A model generated the notes under the pieces. That model did no database searches. It saw nothing but the letters and a program-made list of their open reading frames with translations, and was not told the DNA's origin. Shown piece by piece: positions 1 to 6,632 of a stretch of 13,570 bases of DNA. The stretch is from contig JAFGXZ010000169.1 in NCBI GenBank assembly GCA_016936335.1, positions 1 through 13,570 on the forward strand. Direction: 5' to 3'. Made by a program: the position numbers and the translations under genes. Every line of letters starts with the position of its first letter. Position 1 is the stretch's first letter. This stretch comes from Fidelibacterota bacterium. GTDB taxonomy: Bacteria > Fidelibacterota > UBA2242.

Positions 1-24
1 ACAAAAATATATTTGGTTGGAGTC

Positions 25-765
25 TCAGGCTTCATTCGACTTTAATATCCTTTCTGCATGATTGACATCGTCCATCGTATCAATCCCGAGTGAAATTTTA
101 TCAGTCAGAACTACCCGGATTTTCTCCCCGTTTTCAAGAATCCGCAGTTGTTCTAATTGTTCCAGCTGTTCCAGCAGAGTTTGGGGCAATTCCACAAATT
201 TCTGTAAATAGTGTTGCCGAAACACATATATACCAATATGCTGCATCGCCGGATGAACAGTCAACGCTTCATGATTTCGAATGTAGGGAATATTCTGGCG
301 GCTGAAATACAAAGCGTTTTGATTTTTATCAACCAGGACTTTAACAACATTCGGATTATTCAGTTCATCAGTACTGATTCCCACTTTGGCAGCTGTAACG
401 ATATTTATATCCGGGACATCGGTGAGCAATTTGATCGCCCAATCCAGCAACCGGATATCCAGAAACGGTTCATCGCCCTGAATGTTGACAATAATGTCGG
501 CATCCAGGGATTTTGCCACAAAAGCGCAGCGATCGGTCCCGGAAGCTAATGCGCTTGGTGTCATAACAGCCTTGCCGCCAAAACTCCGAACTTCCTTCAT
601 AATCCGTTCATCATCAGTCGCTACAATCAGTTCATCCAGACGGTGACATTGGGAAACGTTCTCATAAACCCGCTGAATCAGTGATTTCCCCGCAATCGGA
701 ACGAGTGGCTTTCCCGGCAAACGAGTCGATTGAAATCGTGCAGGGATAATGCCAATCGCTTTCAT
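25..765 (-). CDS. kdsB: CMP-KDO synthetase (3-deoxy-manno-octulosonate cytidylyltransferase)
   Basis: Activates KDO with CTP to CMP-KDO in the cytoplasm, the step that supplies the inner-core sugar of lipopolysaccharide. The 246-residue length is typical of the family. Visible signatures are the N-terminal nucleotide-binding loop IPARFQSTRLPGKP (residues 7-20), GTDR (76-79), NIQGDEP (94-100) with the metal-site aspartate, SRQNIPYIR, HIGIYVFR and EQLRILENG. The ATG at 765 is preceded by AGGG seven bases upstream, which supports it. The gene is last in a minus-strand run, 296 bp after the PycTM-like gene, so it may be read from its own leader promoter. Three tandem LEQ codon triplets lie just before EQLRILENG; the family has an LE-rich stretch here, so this is not disruptive. 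The stop codon is TGA. Identification is firm from motif content; it implies an LPS-bearing outer membrane. Confidence 0.96.
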   Translation of the reverse strand: MKAIGIIPARFQSTRLPGKPLVPIAGKSLIQRVYENVSQCHRLDELIVATDDERIMKEVRSFGGKAVMTPSALASGTDRCAFVAKSLDADIIVNIQGDEPFLDIRLLDWAIKLLTDVPDINIVTAAKVGISTDELNNPNVVKVLVDKNQNALYFSRQNIPYIRNHEALTVHPAMQHIGIYVFRQHYLQKFVELPQTLLEQLEQLEQLRILENGEKIRVVLTDKISLGIDTMDDVNHAERILKSNEA

Positions 766-1061
766 TTTTCTACCCTATTGGTCACTGTGAGTATTTGTAA
801 GATTATTTCATTCATCTGTTTATGGTATTTTCTCTTCTATCGTCTCCAAAATCTAGTTGGTACGATCAACAATCCCGTTAGCAAAATTTTCATTTATAAT
901 AAAATAACTGCTCATTACTCCCTATACTACGTCGGCCAATTTACGATTTTTGCTATCCTAAAGCAAGCCATGCAGGCAAATGGCACAATTATTGTTAAAA
1001 ACCCGCATTTTTACAACGTATTTCTATTAAATAAAAAGAATCGGGGTGTTATCAAACAGGT
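766..1061 (-). promoter_or_regulatory. 296-bp non-coding leader between the PycTM-like gene and kdsB, with candidate promoters
   Basis: No convincing gene lies here. Reading on the minus strand, TTGATA (1055-1050) and TTTAAT (1031-1026) are separated by 18 bases and each match the sigma70 consensus at 5 of 6 positions. A second, weaker pair, TTGCTT (966-961) and TAAATT (943-938), has a 17-base spacer. A small hairpin GCCAT/ATGGC with an 8-base loop falls at 967-984. The first promoter would give kdsB an untranslated leader of roughly 250 bases. I see no recognisable riboswitch or tRNA. Promoter calls are by eye and the region is AT-rich, so chance matches are possible. Confidence 0.35.
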
Positions 1062-1598
1062 TCAGTAAACAATTTTTAACAGTTGGATGGCAAACAAGAT
1101 CACAGATAATATCAATCCGGTAAAAAAGACCCGGTAACTGTATTTTAGAAATTTGTATTTGCGGTTTTTCAGTACCTGGCCCATTTGGTAAATATTTTTT
1201 ATCTGGGCTTCATAAATTGCGGCACTACTGCCCATTAATTTTTCCATTGCCTTGTAATATTCATCATAGCTAAACATTGTGAAGTGCCCGAAAAAAAGTG
1301 GATTGATGCTGTCGATTCCCGGAATACTGTCTTTTTTACCCTCATATGACGGGTAAACAGCCAGAATCGCGAAAATCAATGCGACCAGCGAAAATGTTGC
1401 CAGGCATACGAATCCCCACAACATCTCCAGGAAGTCGAAATTTGTCAGTGATATCGTAAACAGAATTGAAGTGGCCGCAATGATTATATTGGCCTTCTGG
1501 TCAGCCATCATACTCAACTGAAAATGGTACTGCTGAGTGGTTCTCAGTAGCGGATTGATGTCCCTGCTCAGTTCGTGTTTGGATTCTTTTTCAGACAT
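1062..1598 (-). CDS. Stand-alone Pycsar effector-like membrane protein (PycTM / DUF5706 family)
   Basis: A 178-residue protein with three likely membrane helices (about 37-53, 57-82 and 155-176). The N-terminal segment RTTQQYHFQLSMMADQKANI (19-38), the mid segment NPLFFGHF (99-106) followed by an acidic/aromatic stretch, and the arrangement of two N-terminal helices, a cytosolic helical section and one C-terminal helix match the PycTM/DUF5706 family as I remember it. Characterised members are Pycsar anti-phage effectors that respond to cCMP or cUMP and damage the inner membrane; other members are uncharacterised or fused to HD domains. No pyrimidylate cyclase is next to this gene. It starts 22 bases after the argS stop with a good GGGAGAG ribosome-binding site, so it is co-transcribed with argS. 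Family assignment is fairly sure. A defence role here is only inference; a housekeeping membrane role is equally open. Confidence 0.75.
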   Translation of the reverse strand: MSEKESKHELSRDINPLLRTTQQYHFQLSMMADQKANIIIAATSILFTISLTNFDFLEMLWGFVCLATFSLVALIFAILAVYPSYEGKKDSIPGIDSINPLFFGHFTMFSYDEYYKAMEKLMGSSAAIYEAQIKNIYQMGQVLKNRKYKFLKYSYRVFFTGLILSVILFAIQLLKIVY

Positions 1599-1620
1599 TA
1601 ATCAACTCTCCCAATTTTCG

Positions 1621-3255
1621 TTACATCCGCTCCGGAGCATTTATGCCAAGCAGAGATAAGCCATTAGACATTACAATTTTGACTGCCCTTACTAAATCCA
1701 GCCGGGCTCTGCTTAACTCTTTATCCTTGGTAATTACCCGGTGAACCGTATAAAATTTATGAAACGTCGCTGCCAGTTTCTGCAGATACGTGGTCAGGGT
1801 CTGGGGCTCCATCGTTTTACCGCAGAGAATACAGATCTCTTCAAATTCACCCAATATACCCAGCAGCGCCAGGGTTTCTTCTTCCCGGAGCAAGTTTAAA
1901 TCGCCTCTCGAATCATTTTTAAATCCCTTCACTTCGGCATTTCTCAGGATACTGCAAATCCGGGCATGAGCATATTGCAGATAAAATACCGGATTTTCAT
2001 CACCTTCAGTTTTGGCTAAAGCCAGGTCAAAATTCAGATGGCTTTTCATCCCCCGCATGATAAAGAAATAGCGCACCACATCTTTGCCGACCTCATCGAT
2101 CAGTTCACTGAGCGTCACATAATTGGCTTTACGGGTTGACATTTTAACCTTTTCACCGCTACGTGTCAATGTCACGAACTGATGGATCAGAACCCGGATC
2201 GAATCGGTATTATACCCAAGCGCTTTTAAGCCGGCTATAACATCGGGGTAAGTCGCATGATGGTCAGCGCCAAAAATATCCACAATCAGATCGTAACCAC
2301 GCTTAATTTTGGTTTCATGATAGGCAATATCCGGCAAGCGGTAGGTCGCTTCATCGACCACGCTTTTCCATAACACCCGGTCATCGGCAGCACCAAAATC
2401 ACCAGCCCGGAACCAGATTGCCCCGTCTTTTTCGTAGGTCGCACCATATGCTTTGAAACGTTTTAGAACATCATCGATCAAGCCATCATCGTACAAACTT
2501 TGTTCATTATAGAAGGAATTAAAGACAATTCCCAGCACTTTAAGTGTGTTTCGGATATCGGCAAATACGGCCTCTTCAGCAGTGTTTCTAAATATTTCGT
2601 GATCCGGCTGATTATTGAACCGGTCACCGTATTTTTCCTGGATACTCCGGGCAATGTCAATAATATATTCACCCTGGTAATGCTCGTCCGTCAACTGGTC
2701 ATCATAACCCAGTAATTGGCGGTATCGAATATAAGCCGACTGCCCCAGGATCCGCATCTGGCGACCGGCATCATTATAGTAATACTCCCGATCAACCTGA
2801 TAACCGTTCCATTCCAGAATCCGGGCGACTGAGTCACCCAGGACAGCCTGACGGCCGTGTCCCACCGTTAGCGGCCCGGTCGGGTTCGCGCTGACGAATT
2901 CCACCAGCGCTTTGGCGCCTTTACCTAATTCCGAACGCCCGAAATCCTGTTGCTTTATTAAAACATCACTGACAACTGTTTGATAAATTTTCGGCGCTAT
3001 GAAAAAATTGATGAACCCTGGATTCTTGATCTCAATCTTCTCGATACTTTCCGGAATCTTTCCCATATTTTTGACGATTTCTTCAGCAATTGTCATCGGC
3101 GCCCGTCTCAGCGGTTTCGCCAGAAGCATGGCAATATTTGACGTAAAATGGCCATGATCAGGCCGACGGGAACGTTCAATGCTGATGGGAACTTCGGGCT
3201 CAATCAGCAGCACTTTTAAAGCGTATTGTATCAGATGTTCTATTTTATCTGTCAT
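1621..3255 (-). CDS. argS: Arginyl-tRNA synthetase
   Basis: Charges tRNA-Arg with arginine in the cytoplasm; class I synthetase. The 544 residues show the N-terminal additional domain (about 1-110), VEFVSANPTGPL (118-129) leading into the ATP-binding signature, GADHH (329-333), the KMSKS-equivalent KMSTR (371-375), and the C-terminal DALR anticodon-binding domain ending in the family-typical LLGINAPERM. The HIGH signature reads TVGH (130-133), so the first histidine is threonine; the second histidine is kept. The gene lies 104 bp after rsfS. A weak promoter (TTGCAG-17-TAAATT, 3308-3280) in that gap would place a start about 18 bases before the ATG, so argS and the genes behind it may have an internal promoter besides operon read-through. 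Identification is certain from the whole-length motif pattern. Confidence 0.97.
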   Translation of the reverse strand: MTDKIEHLIQYALKVLLIEPEVPISIERSRRPDHGHFTSNIAMLLAKPLRRAPMTIAEEIVKNMGKIPESIEKIEIKNPGFINFFIAPKIYQTVVSDVLIKQQDFGRSELGKGAKALVEFVSANPTGPLTVGHGRQAVLGDSVARILEWNGYQVDREYYYNDAGRQMRILGQSAYIRYRQLLGYDDQLTDEHYQGEYIIDIARSIQEKYGDRFNNQPDHEIFRNTAEEAVFADIRNTLKVLGIVFNSFYNEQSLYDDGLIDDVLKRFKAYGATYEKDGAIWFRAGDFGAADDRVLWKSVVDEATYRLPDIAYHETKIKRGYDLIVDIFGADHHATYPDVIAGLKALGYNTDSIRVLIHQFVTLTRSGEKVKMSTRKANYVTLSELIDEVGKDVVRYFFIMRGMKSHLNFDLALAKTEGDENPVFYLQYAHARICSILRNAEVKGFKNDSRGDLNLLREEETLALLGILGEFEEICILCGKTMEPQTLTTYLQKLAATFHKFYTVHRVITKDKELSRARLDLVRAVKIVMSNGLSLLGINAPERM

Positions 3256-3279
3256 TCTACTCTCAATTTTAATCGCCGT

Positions 3280-3308
3280 AATTTACAGGCAACCCGGCAT
3301 TCCTGCAA
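3280..3308 (-). promoter_or_regulatory. Weak candidate promoter for argS
   Basis: On the minus strand TTGCAG (3308-3303) and TAAATT (3285-3280) are 17 bases apart, in the 104-bp gap between rsfS and argS. Matches to the sigma70 consensus are 3/6 and 4/6, so this is suggestive only. The gap itself, unusually large for this run of genes, is the better argument for a local promoter. Confidence 0.28.
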
Positions 3309-3359
3309 TGAAAGATGGATTTAATTTTTATTACTTAAAACTTGAAATAGTTATCTGAA

Positions 3360-3761
3360 TCAAGCTGGCAGATTTGAAGCGTCGGTAGTTGGAGTGGTTA
3401 ATTTCTCAATCGGAGCATCAGCCCAGAGCCGTTCGATATTATAATAATCCCGGGTCTCTTTATGAAATACATGCACCACAAAATCAACAAAATCAATGAG
3501 CACCCAGTGTAGGTGCTGATACCCTTCAATGTGCCAGGGTTTGATATCATGCTTTAATTCTTTTTTAATCTCATCGACGATGGCCTTGACGTGCATATCC
3601 ACATCACCAGTACAGATAACAAAATAATCCGCTACGGATGTTAAATCTTTAAGGGTCAGGATCGTAATATCTGTGGCTTTTTTATTAAGTGCCGCCTCAG
3701 CCGCTTTCTTGGCCAACAAGTAAATGTTGTCCTTAGATTTCACAGTTTTTTTAGGAGTCAT
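3360..3761 (-). CDS. rsfS: Ribosomal silencing factor RsfS
   Basis: Binds ribosomal protein uL14 on the large subunit and blocks subunit joining when nutrients are short. The 133-residue protein carries the family landmarks ADYFVICTG (44-52), the EG...HWVLIDF segment (79-91), VVHVF (95-99) and R-x2-YY-x2-E-x-LW (104-113). An N-terminal lysine-rich extension of about 10 residues and a short Thr/Pro-rich tail flank the domain. The ATG at 3761 starts only 5 bases after the LytR_C gene stop, indicating translational coupling; its own ribosome-binding site is weak. Association of rsfS with a LytR_C-domain gene is seen in several bacterial lineages, so the pairing is not novel. Identification is firm. 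Confidence 0.93.
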   Translation of the reverse strand: MTPKKTVKSKDNIYLLAKKAAEAALNKKATDITILTLKDLTSVADYFVICTGDVDMHVKAIVDEIKKELKHDIKPWHIEGYQHLHWVLIDFVDFVVHVFHKETRDYYNIERLWADAPIEKLTTPTTDASNLPA

Positions 3762-3766
3762 TCAGT

Positions 3767-4309
3767 TTAGTAGATTTCTCTGAGCGCCAGAACTTTTTCA
3801 TAGACCGGCAGTCGGTTATAGTCTTTGCCTAATATCAGTGTCAGGTCAACGTGGAGTGATGGATCAAGATTGACCGTTATCTGTCCGGAGTTCAGATCAA
3901 GGGCTTTGTTAACCTCATCAGTTTTACCTGAATTATCGACCCGCTCAATCAGCAGTGTGTTGGGATAATTCAGGTGATCTGCATTTCCCGTATAAATAAC
4001 ATCAAATCCCTCGGAACGTAAATAATTGGTAAATTTCTGGGCCAGTCCCGGTGTCCCACAGCCATTCAGTACTTCAATTACAATGCCCTGATAGGGTACG
4101 GAATCAGGAATCACTTCATTGACCTGGCTCAGAACAACCTTATCAGGATTCTGAACAATTCGCTTACCCATGGAATAAATAAATCCGACGATTACAACAG
4201 ATAATGAAAAAATCGCCAGATTCAGAAACCACTTCTGAATATCCGGATTCTGGACATTGTTTTTCTTTTTCCTTTTATGAATGGGTCGTTTGACTGTTCG
4301 TTTTGCCAC
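3767..4309 (-). CDS. Membrane-anchored LytR C-terminal (LytR_C) domain protein
   Basis: A 180-residue protein with a highly basic cytosolic N-terminus (1-20, rich in K and R), one transmembrane helix (about 29-47) and an extracytoplasmic LytR_C domain (about 75-163). The domain shows the hallmark IEVLNGCGTPGLA (78-90), the internal 'GFDVIYTGNAD' segment (101-111) and the later ILGKDY motif. LytR_C domains occur at the end of LytR-CpsA-Psr envelope enzymes and also alone; the biochemical role of the stand-alone form is unknown. The catalytic LCP domain is absent. The start is GTG at 4309 with GGTGA upstream, 11 bases after the preceding stop. Two neighbours in the operon, the secreted protein and kdsB, fit an envelope role, but that is inference. 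Confidence 0.82.
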   Translation of the reverse strand: MAKRTVKRPIHKRKKKNNVQNPDIQKWFLNLAIFSLSVVIVGFIYSMGKRIVQNPDKVVLSQVNEVIPDSVPYQGIVIEVLNGCGTPGLAQKFTNYLRSEGFDVIYTGNADHLNYPNTLLIERVDNSGKTDEVNKALDLNSGQITVNLDPSLHVDLTLILGKDYNRLPVYEKVLALREIY

Positions 4310-4320
4310 TATTTCACCAA

Positions 4321-4803
4321 TTAATAATATGAATAGCCGTAGGGATAAAATCCGCTGCGAGAGTAATATGGCCGTTTATCAAAGCGAATATTAAAGAATA
4401 CATTATCTTTCGGTTTATAACTGAGATCAAAACCATATATCAGGTTATCCATTAAATTTGTCTGATTGGTGGAATAATTCCCAATACCAAGAGGATTATG
4501 CATAAAACCAAGCCGGGCGTTCATCATTAATTTATCCGATAAAATATAGGACATCTGGTTCTGATAGACACCCATGGACGATCCGCCAGCATAACTCGAA
4601 TAGGAAAGCGAATAGGATTGATTCATAAAAAAGCGATTGGGATCTATGAAGCTTAACAACGAATTATTGGAACCAACTCCCGGAATCTGAATGGCATCTT
4701 CTACGGCCAGTGGTTTCGGCAACTGACTTTTCAGTTGAGCCTGCAGGGGCAGCACACTAACCAATAACAAGACAACTGTTATCAAACATGTAGTTTTTCG
4801 CAT
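4321..4803 (-). CDS. Small secreted, probably beta-rich envelope protein
   Basis: A 160-residue protein with a clear Sec signal peptide: basic MRK start, hydrophobic core (about 6-20) and probable cleavage after LQA (22). The mature part holds SFIDPNRFFMNQSYSLSY (51-68), alternating polar/hydrophobic strands, LSDKLMMNARLGFMHNP (88-104) and FNIRFDKRPYY (137-147), ending in a Tyr/Gly-rich tail. The alternating pattern and aromatic ends suggest a periplasmic or outer-membrane beta structure, but at most about six strands are visible, too few for a classic porin. I recall similar 'DPxRFxMxxSxSxSY' proteins next to LytR_C genes in FCB genomes, with no assigned function. It is first in the minus-strand operon, 33 bases or so downstream of a near-consensus promoter. 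Expression and secretion are well supported; function unknown. Confidence 0.72.
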   Translation of the reverse strand: MRKTTCLITVVLLLVSVLPLQAQLKSQLPKPLAVEDAIQIPGVGSNNSLLSFIDPNRFFMNQSYSLSYSSYAGGSSMGVYQNQMSYILSDKLMMNARLGFMHNPLGIGNYSTNQTNLMDNLIYGFDLSYKPKDNVFFNIRFDKRPYYSRSGFYPYGYSYY

Positions 4804-4842
4804 CGTTTGATTACCTTTTTATAAAATTCAGAAACACAGCTC

Positions 4843-4871
4843 ATTTTAACGGATTTGCCTGAGTTTGTCAA
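4843..4871 (-). promoter_or_regulatory. Near-consensus sigma70-type promoter of the secreted protein-LytR_C-rsfS-argS operon
   Basis: On the minus strand TTGACA (4871-4866, 6/6 match) and TAAAAT (4848-4843, 5/6) are separated by exactly 17 bases. Transcription would begin near 4836, about 33 bases before the ATG at 4803, and an AAGG element lies ten bases before that start codon. This is the best promoter in the window and is correctly placed and oriented at the head of the six-gene run. Confidence 0.7.
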
Positions 4872-4900
4872 GAGTAAAGACAGCTTAAATTCCTCTTCCC

Positions 4901-4944
4901 CCGGCCTTTTTACCTCAAATAGCACCAATAATTATAACGGCCGG
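4901..4944. repeat. Inverted repeat CCGGCC/GGCCGG in the panC downstream region
   Basis: CCGGCC (4901-4906) and GGCCGG (4939-4944) are perfect inverted copies separated by 32 mostly AT bases. The pair lies between the panC stop and the operon promoter, where a terminator for the pan operon would be expected. The loop is long and no clean U-run follows the stem on the minus strand, so a functional terminator is doubtful. Confidence 0.25.
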
Positions 4945-4969
4945 TCGGAAGAAAAAGTTCCACTGTAAA

Positions 4970-5815
4970 TCAATTGAAAAAAGCCAAATTATCAATCAGG
5001 CGCGTTTTTCCAAACAAGACGGCAACAGCGACAAATGAGCCTGGTTCAACCCGGTCAACCGGCTGTAAATCTCTCTCAGCGATAAGTTCGATGTATTCTA
5101 TACGAGCCAGTTCTGCGGATTCGATTTTTTGTCGAATTAACTGTTTGATTTTTTCCGCGTTTGTTTCCCCGTTTTGAACAGTCTCAAACGCTTTCTGCAA
5201 AGCCGCATAAATAATCGGTGCCTGTTTTCGTTCATCTTCAGACAAATAAACATTCCGGGAACTCATCGCCAAACCATCAGGTTCCCGGACAATCGGCGCA
5301 ACGATAACTTCAACCGGAAAATTCAAATCGTTAACCATCCGCTGGATGATAATTAGCTGTTGGGCGTCTTTCCGTCCGAAAACTGCCACGTCGGGCTGAA
5401 CAATATTAAACAATTTAGCCACAATTGTCGTCACACCTCGAAAATGAACCGGCCGGGATTTTCCACATAATACTTCCGATAACTGATCTGTAACAACATA
5501 GGTAAAAAAGGGCTCGGGATACATCTCCTTTACACCGGGATAAAAAATGATATCGGCACCCCGTTCCCGAGCCAAACGTTCATCCCGCTTAAAATCCCGG
5601 GGATAGCGATCCAAATCCTCAGCTGGTCCAAATTGGGTTGGGTTCACAAACAGGCTGACAACCACAATATCCACCTTTCCCCGGATAGCATCAATCAGAG
5701 ATAAATGCCCTTCATGGAAATATCCCATGGTTGGAACCAGACCGATGCGTTTTCCGGTTTTTCGGTAATCCATCAGAACGGTTTTTAACTTATCGATCTC
5801 GTTAATTATTTGCAT
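4970..5815 (-). CDS. panC: Pantothenate synthetase (pantoate--beta-alanine ligase)
   Basis: Joins pantoate and beta-alanine through a pantoyl-adenylate intermediate, the last step of vitamin B5 synthesis, in the cytoplasm. Motifs in order are VPTMGYFHEGHLSL (27-40, with the HEGH nucleotide site), FVNPTQF (56-62), GRKDAQQ (147-153) and AMSSRNVYL (183-191), all as in active enzymes. I place the start at the ATG at 5815, giving 281 residues and the family-typical MQII...L N-terminus. An upstream in-frame ATG at 5845 would add ten residues of no family likeness and overlap panB by 14 bases. An AAGGA element sits 13 bases before the chosen start, rather distant. The gene follows panB by 16 bases and is last in the Nudix-mnmA-panB-panC run. 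Confidence 0.94.
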   Translation of the reverse strand: MQIINEIDKLKTVLMDYRKTGKRIGLVPTMGYFHEGHLSLIDAIRGKVDIVVVSLFVNPTQFGPAEDLDRYPRDFKRDERLARERGADIIFYPGVKEMYPEPFFTYVVTDQLSEVLCGKSRPVHFRGVTTIVAKLFNIVQPDVAVFGRKDAQQLIIIQRMVNDLNFPVEVIVAPIVREPDGLAMSSRNVYLSEDERKQAPIIYAALQKAFETVQNGETNAEKIKQLIRQKIESAELARIEYIELIAERDLQPVDRVEPGSFVAVAVLFGKTRLIDNLAFFN

Positions 5816-5831
5816 GCCAGTCTCAGAGTCC

Positions 5832-6632
5832 TTAAAAACTTTCATTCAATGATGGAAAATCATTGTTTTTAACATCATCACAATAATTGGTCACTGCTTT
5901 ACGAATCTCATCTGCCAGCGAAGCATACCGGCGGACAAACTTAAACTGCACTCTGTCATATAAGCCCAGCATATCGTAGGAAACCAGAATCTGTCCGTTA
6001 CAATATGGACCGGCGCCAATACCGATCGTCGGAATTGTCAGTATTTCGGAAATCTCTTTTGCCAACAGCGTCGGTATTTTTTCCAGTACTATCGCAAACA
6101 CTCCGGCGTCCTGTAATGCCAACGCATCAACTTTCATCTTTTCTGCTTCTGCAGAATCCTTGCCGCGCACCTTGTACCCACCAAATTCGTGCACACTCTG
6201 GGGAGTGAAACCGAGGTGTCCCATTACCGGAATACCAATTTCCACAATTTGACGAACTGTACTGCAAATATGTTCACCGCCTTCCAACTTCACCGCCTCG
6301 GCACTACCTTCCTTCATAAACCGACCGGCATTATGCAACGCCTGTTCCAGTGTTTCCTGGTAAGACATAAACGGCATATCCGCCACCAACAATGCGTGGT
6401 TCACACCCCGACGTACCGAGCGAGTGTGATAAATCATTTCATCAACCGTAACCGGCAGGGTCGTTTCATAACCGGCACAGACATTGCCGCAGGAATCACC
6501 GACCAGGATTAGATCGACACCGGCTTCATCCAGCAGATAGCCGAAGGTATAATCATAAGCGGTCAATGCGGTGATTTTTATACCTTCGGCTTTCCTTTTT
6601 AAAATAGTTGATACACGGATTTTTTTAGACAT
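5832..6632 (-). CDS. panB: 3-methyl-2-oxobutanoate hydroxymethyltransferase
   Basis: Transfers a hydroxymethyl group from methylene-tetrahydrofolate to alpha-ketoisovalerate, giving ketopantoate, the first committed step to pantothenate. The 266 residues form the expected TIM-barrel family with TALTAYD (21-27), VGDS (44-47), VADMPF (83-88), KLEGG (115-119) and GHLGFTPQS (138-146). The Mg-binding Asp46, Asp85 and Glu117 and the catalytic Glu184 (in VLEKIP) are present. The start is the ATG at 6632, with AGGAA seven bases upstream; a longer reading from 6680 would add sixteen residues that overlap mnmA by 56 bases and lack family likeness. With this start it overlaps the mnmA stop by 8 bases (ATGTCTAA), suggesting coupled translation. 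panE (ketopantoate reductase) is not in the window. Confidence 0.95.
   Translation of the reverse strand: MSKKIRVSTILKRKAEGIKITALTAYDYTFGYLLDEAGVDLILVGDSCGNVCAGYETTLPVTVDEMIYHTRSVRRGVNHALLVADMPFMSYQETLEQALHNAGRFMKEGSAEAVKLEGGEHICSTVRQIVEIGIPVMGHLGFTPQSVHEFGGYKVRGKDSAEAEKMKVDALALQDAGVFAIVLEKIPTLLAKEISEILTIPTIGIGAGPYCNGQILVSYDMLGLYDRVQFKFVRRYASLADEIRKAVTNYCDDVKNNDFPSLNESF

Noticed and set aside
766..1061. tRNA or riboswitch in the kdsB leader
   Set aside because: No cloverleaf, T-arm GTTCRA pattern or familiar riboswitch core could be found on either strand.
730..1068. Plus-strand 112-residue open frame with a hydrophobic segment across the kdsB leader
   Set aside because: It starts at a TTG inside kdsB, has no ribosome-binding site or family likeness, and runs through AT-rich intergenic DNA; the hydrophobicity follows from base composition.
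5816..5845. Longer panC start at 5845
   Set aside because: The extra ten residues overlap panB and do not resemble the family N-terminus; the ATG at 5815 gives the usual length.
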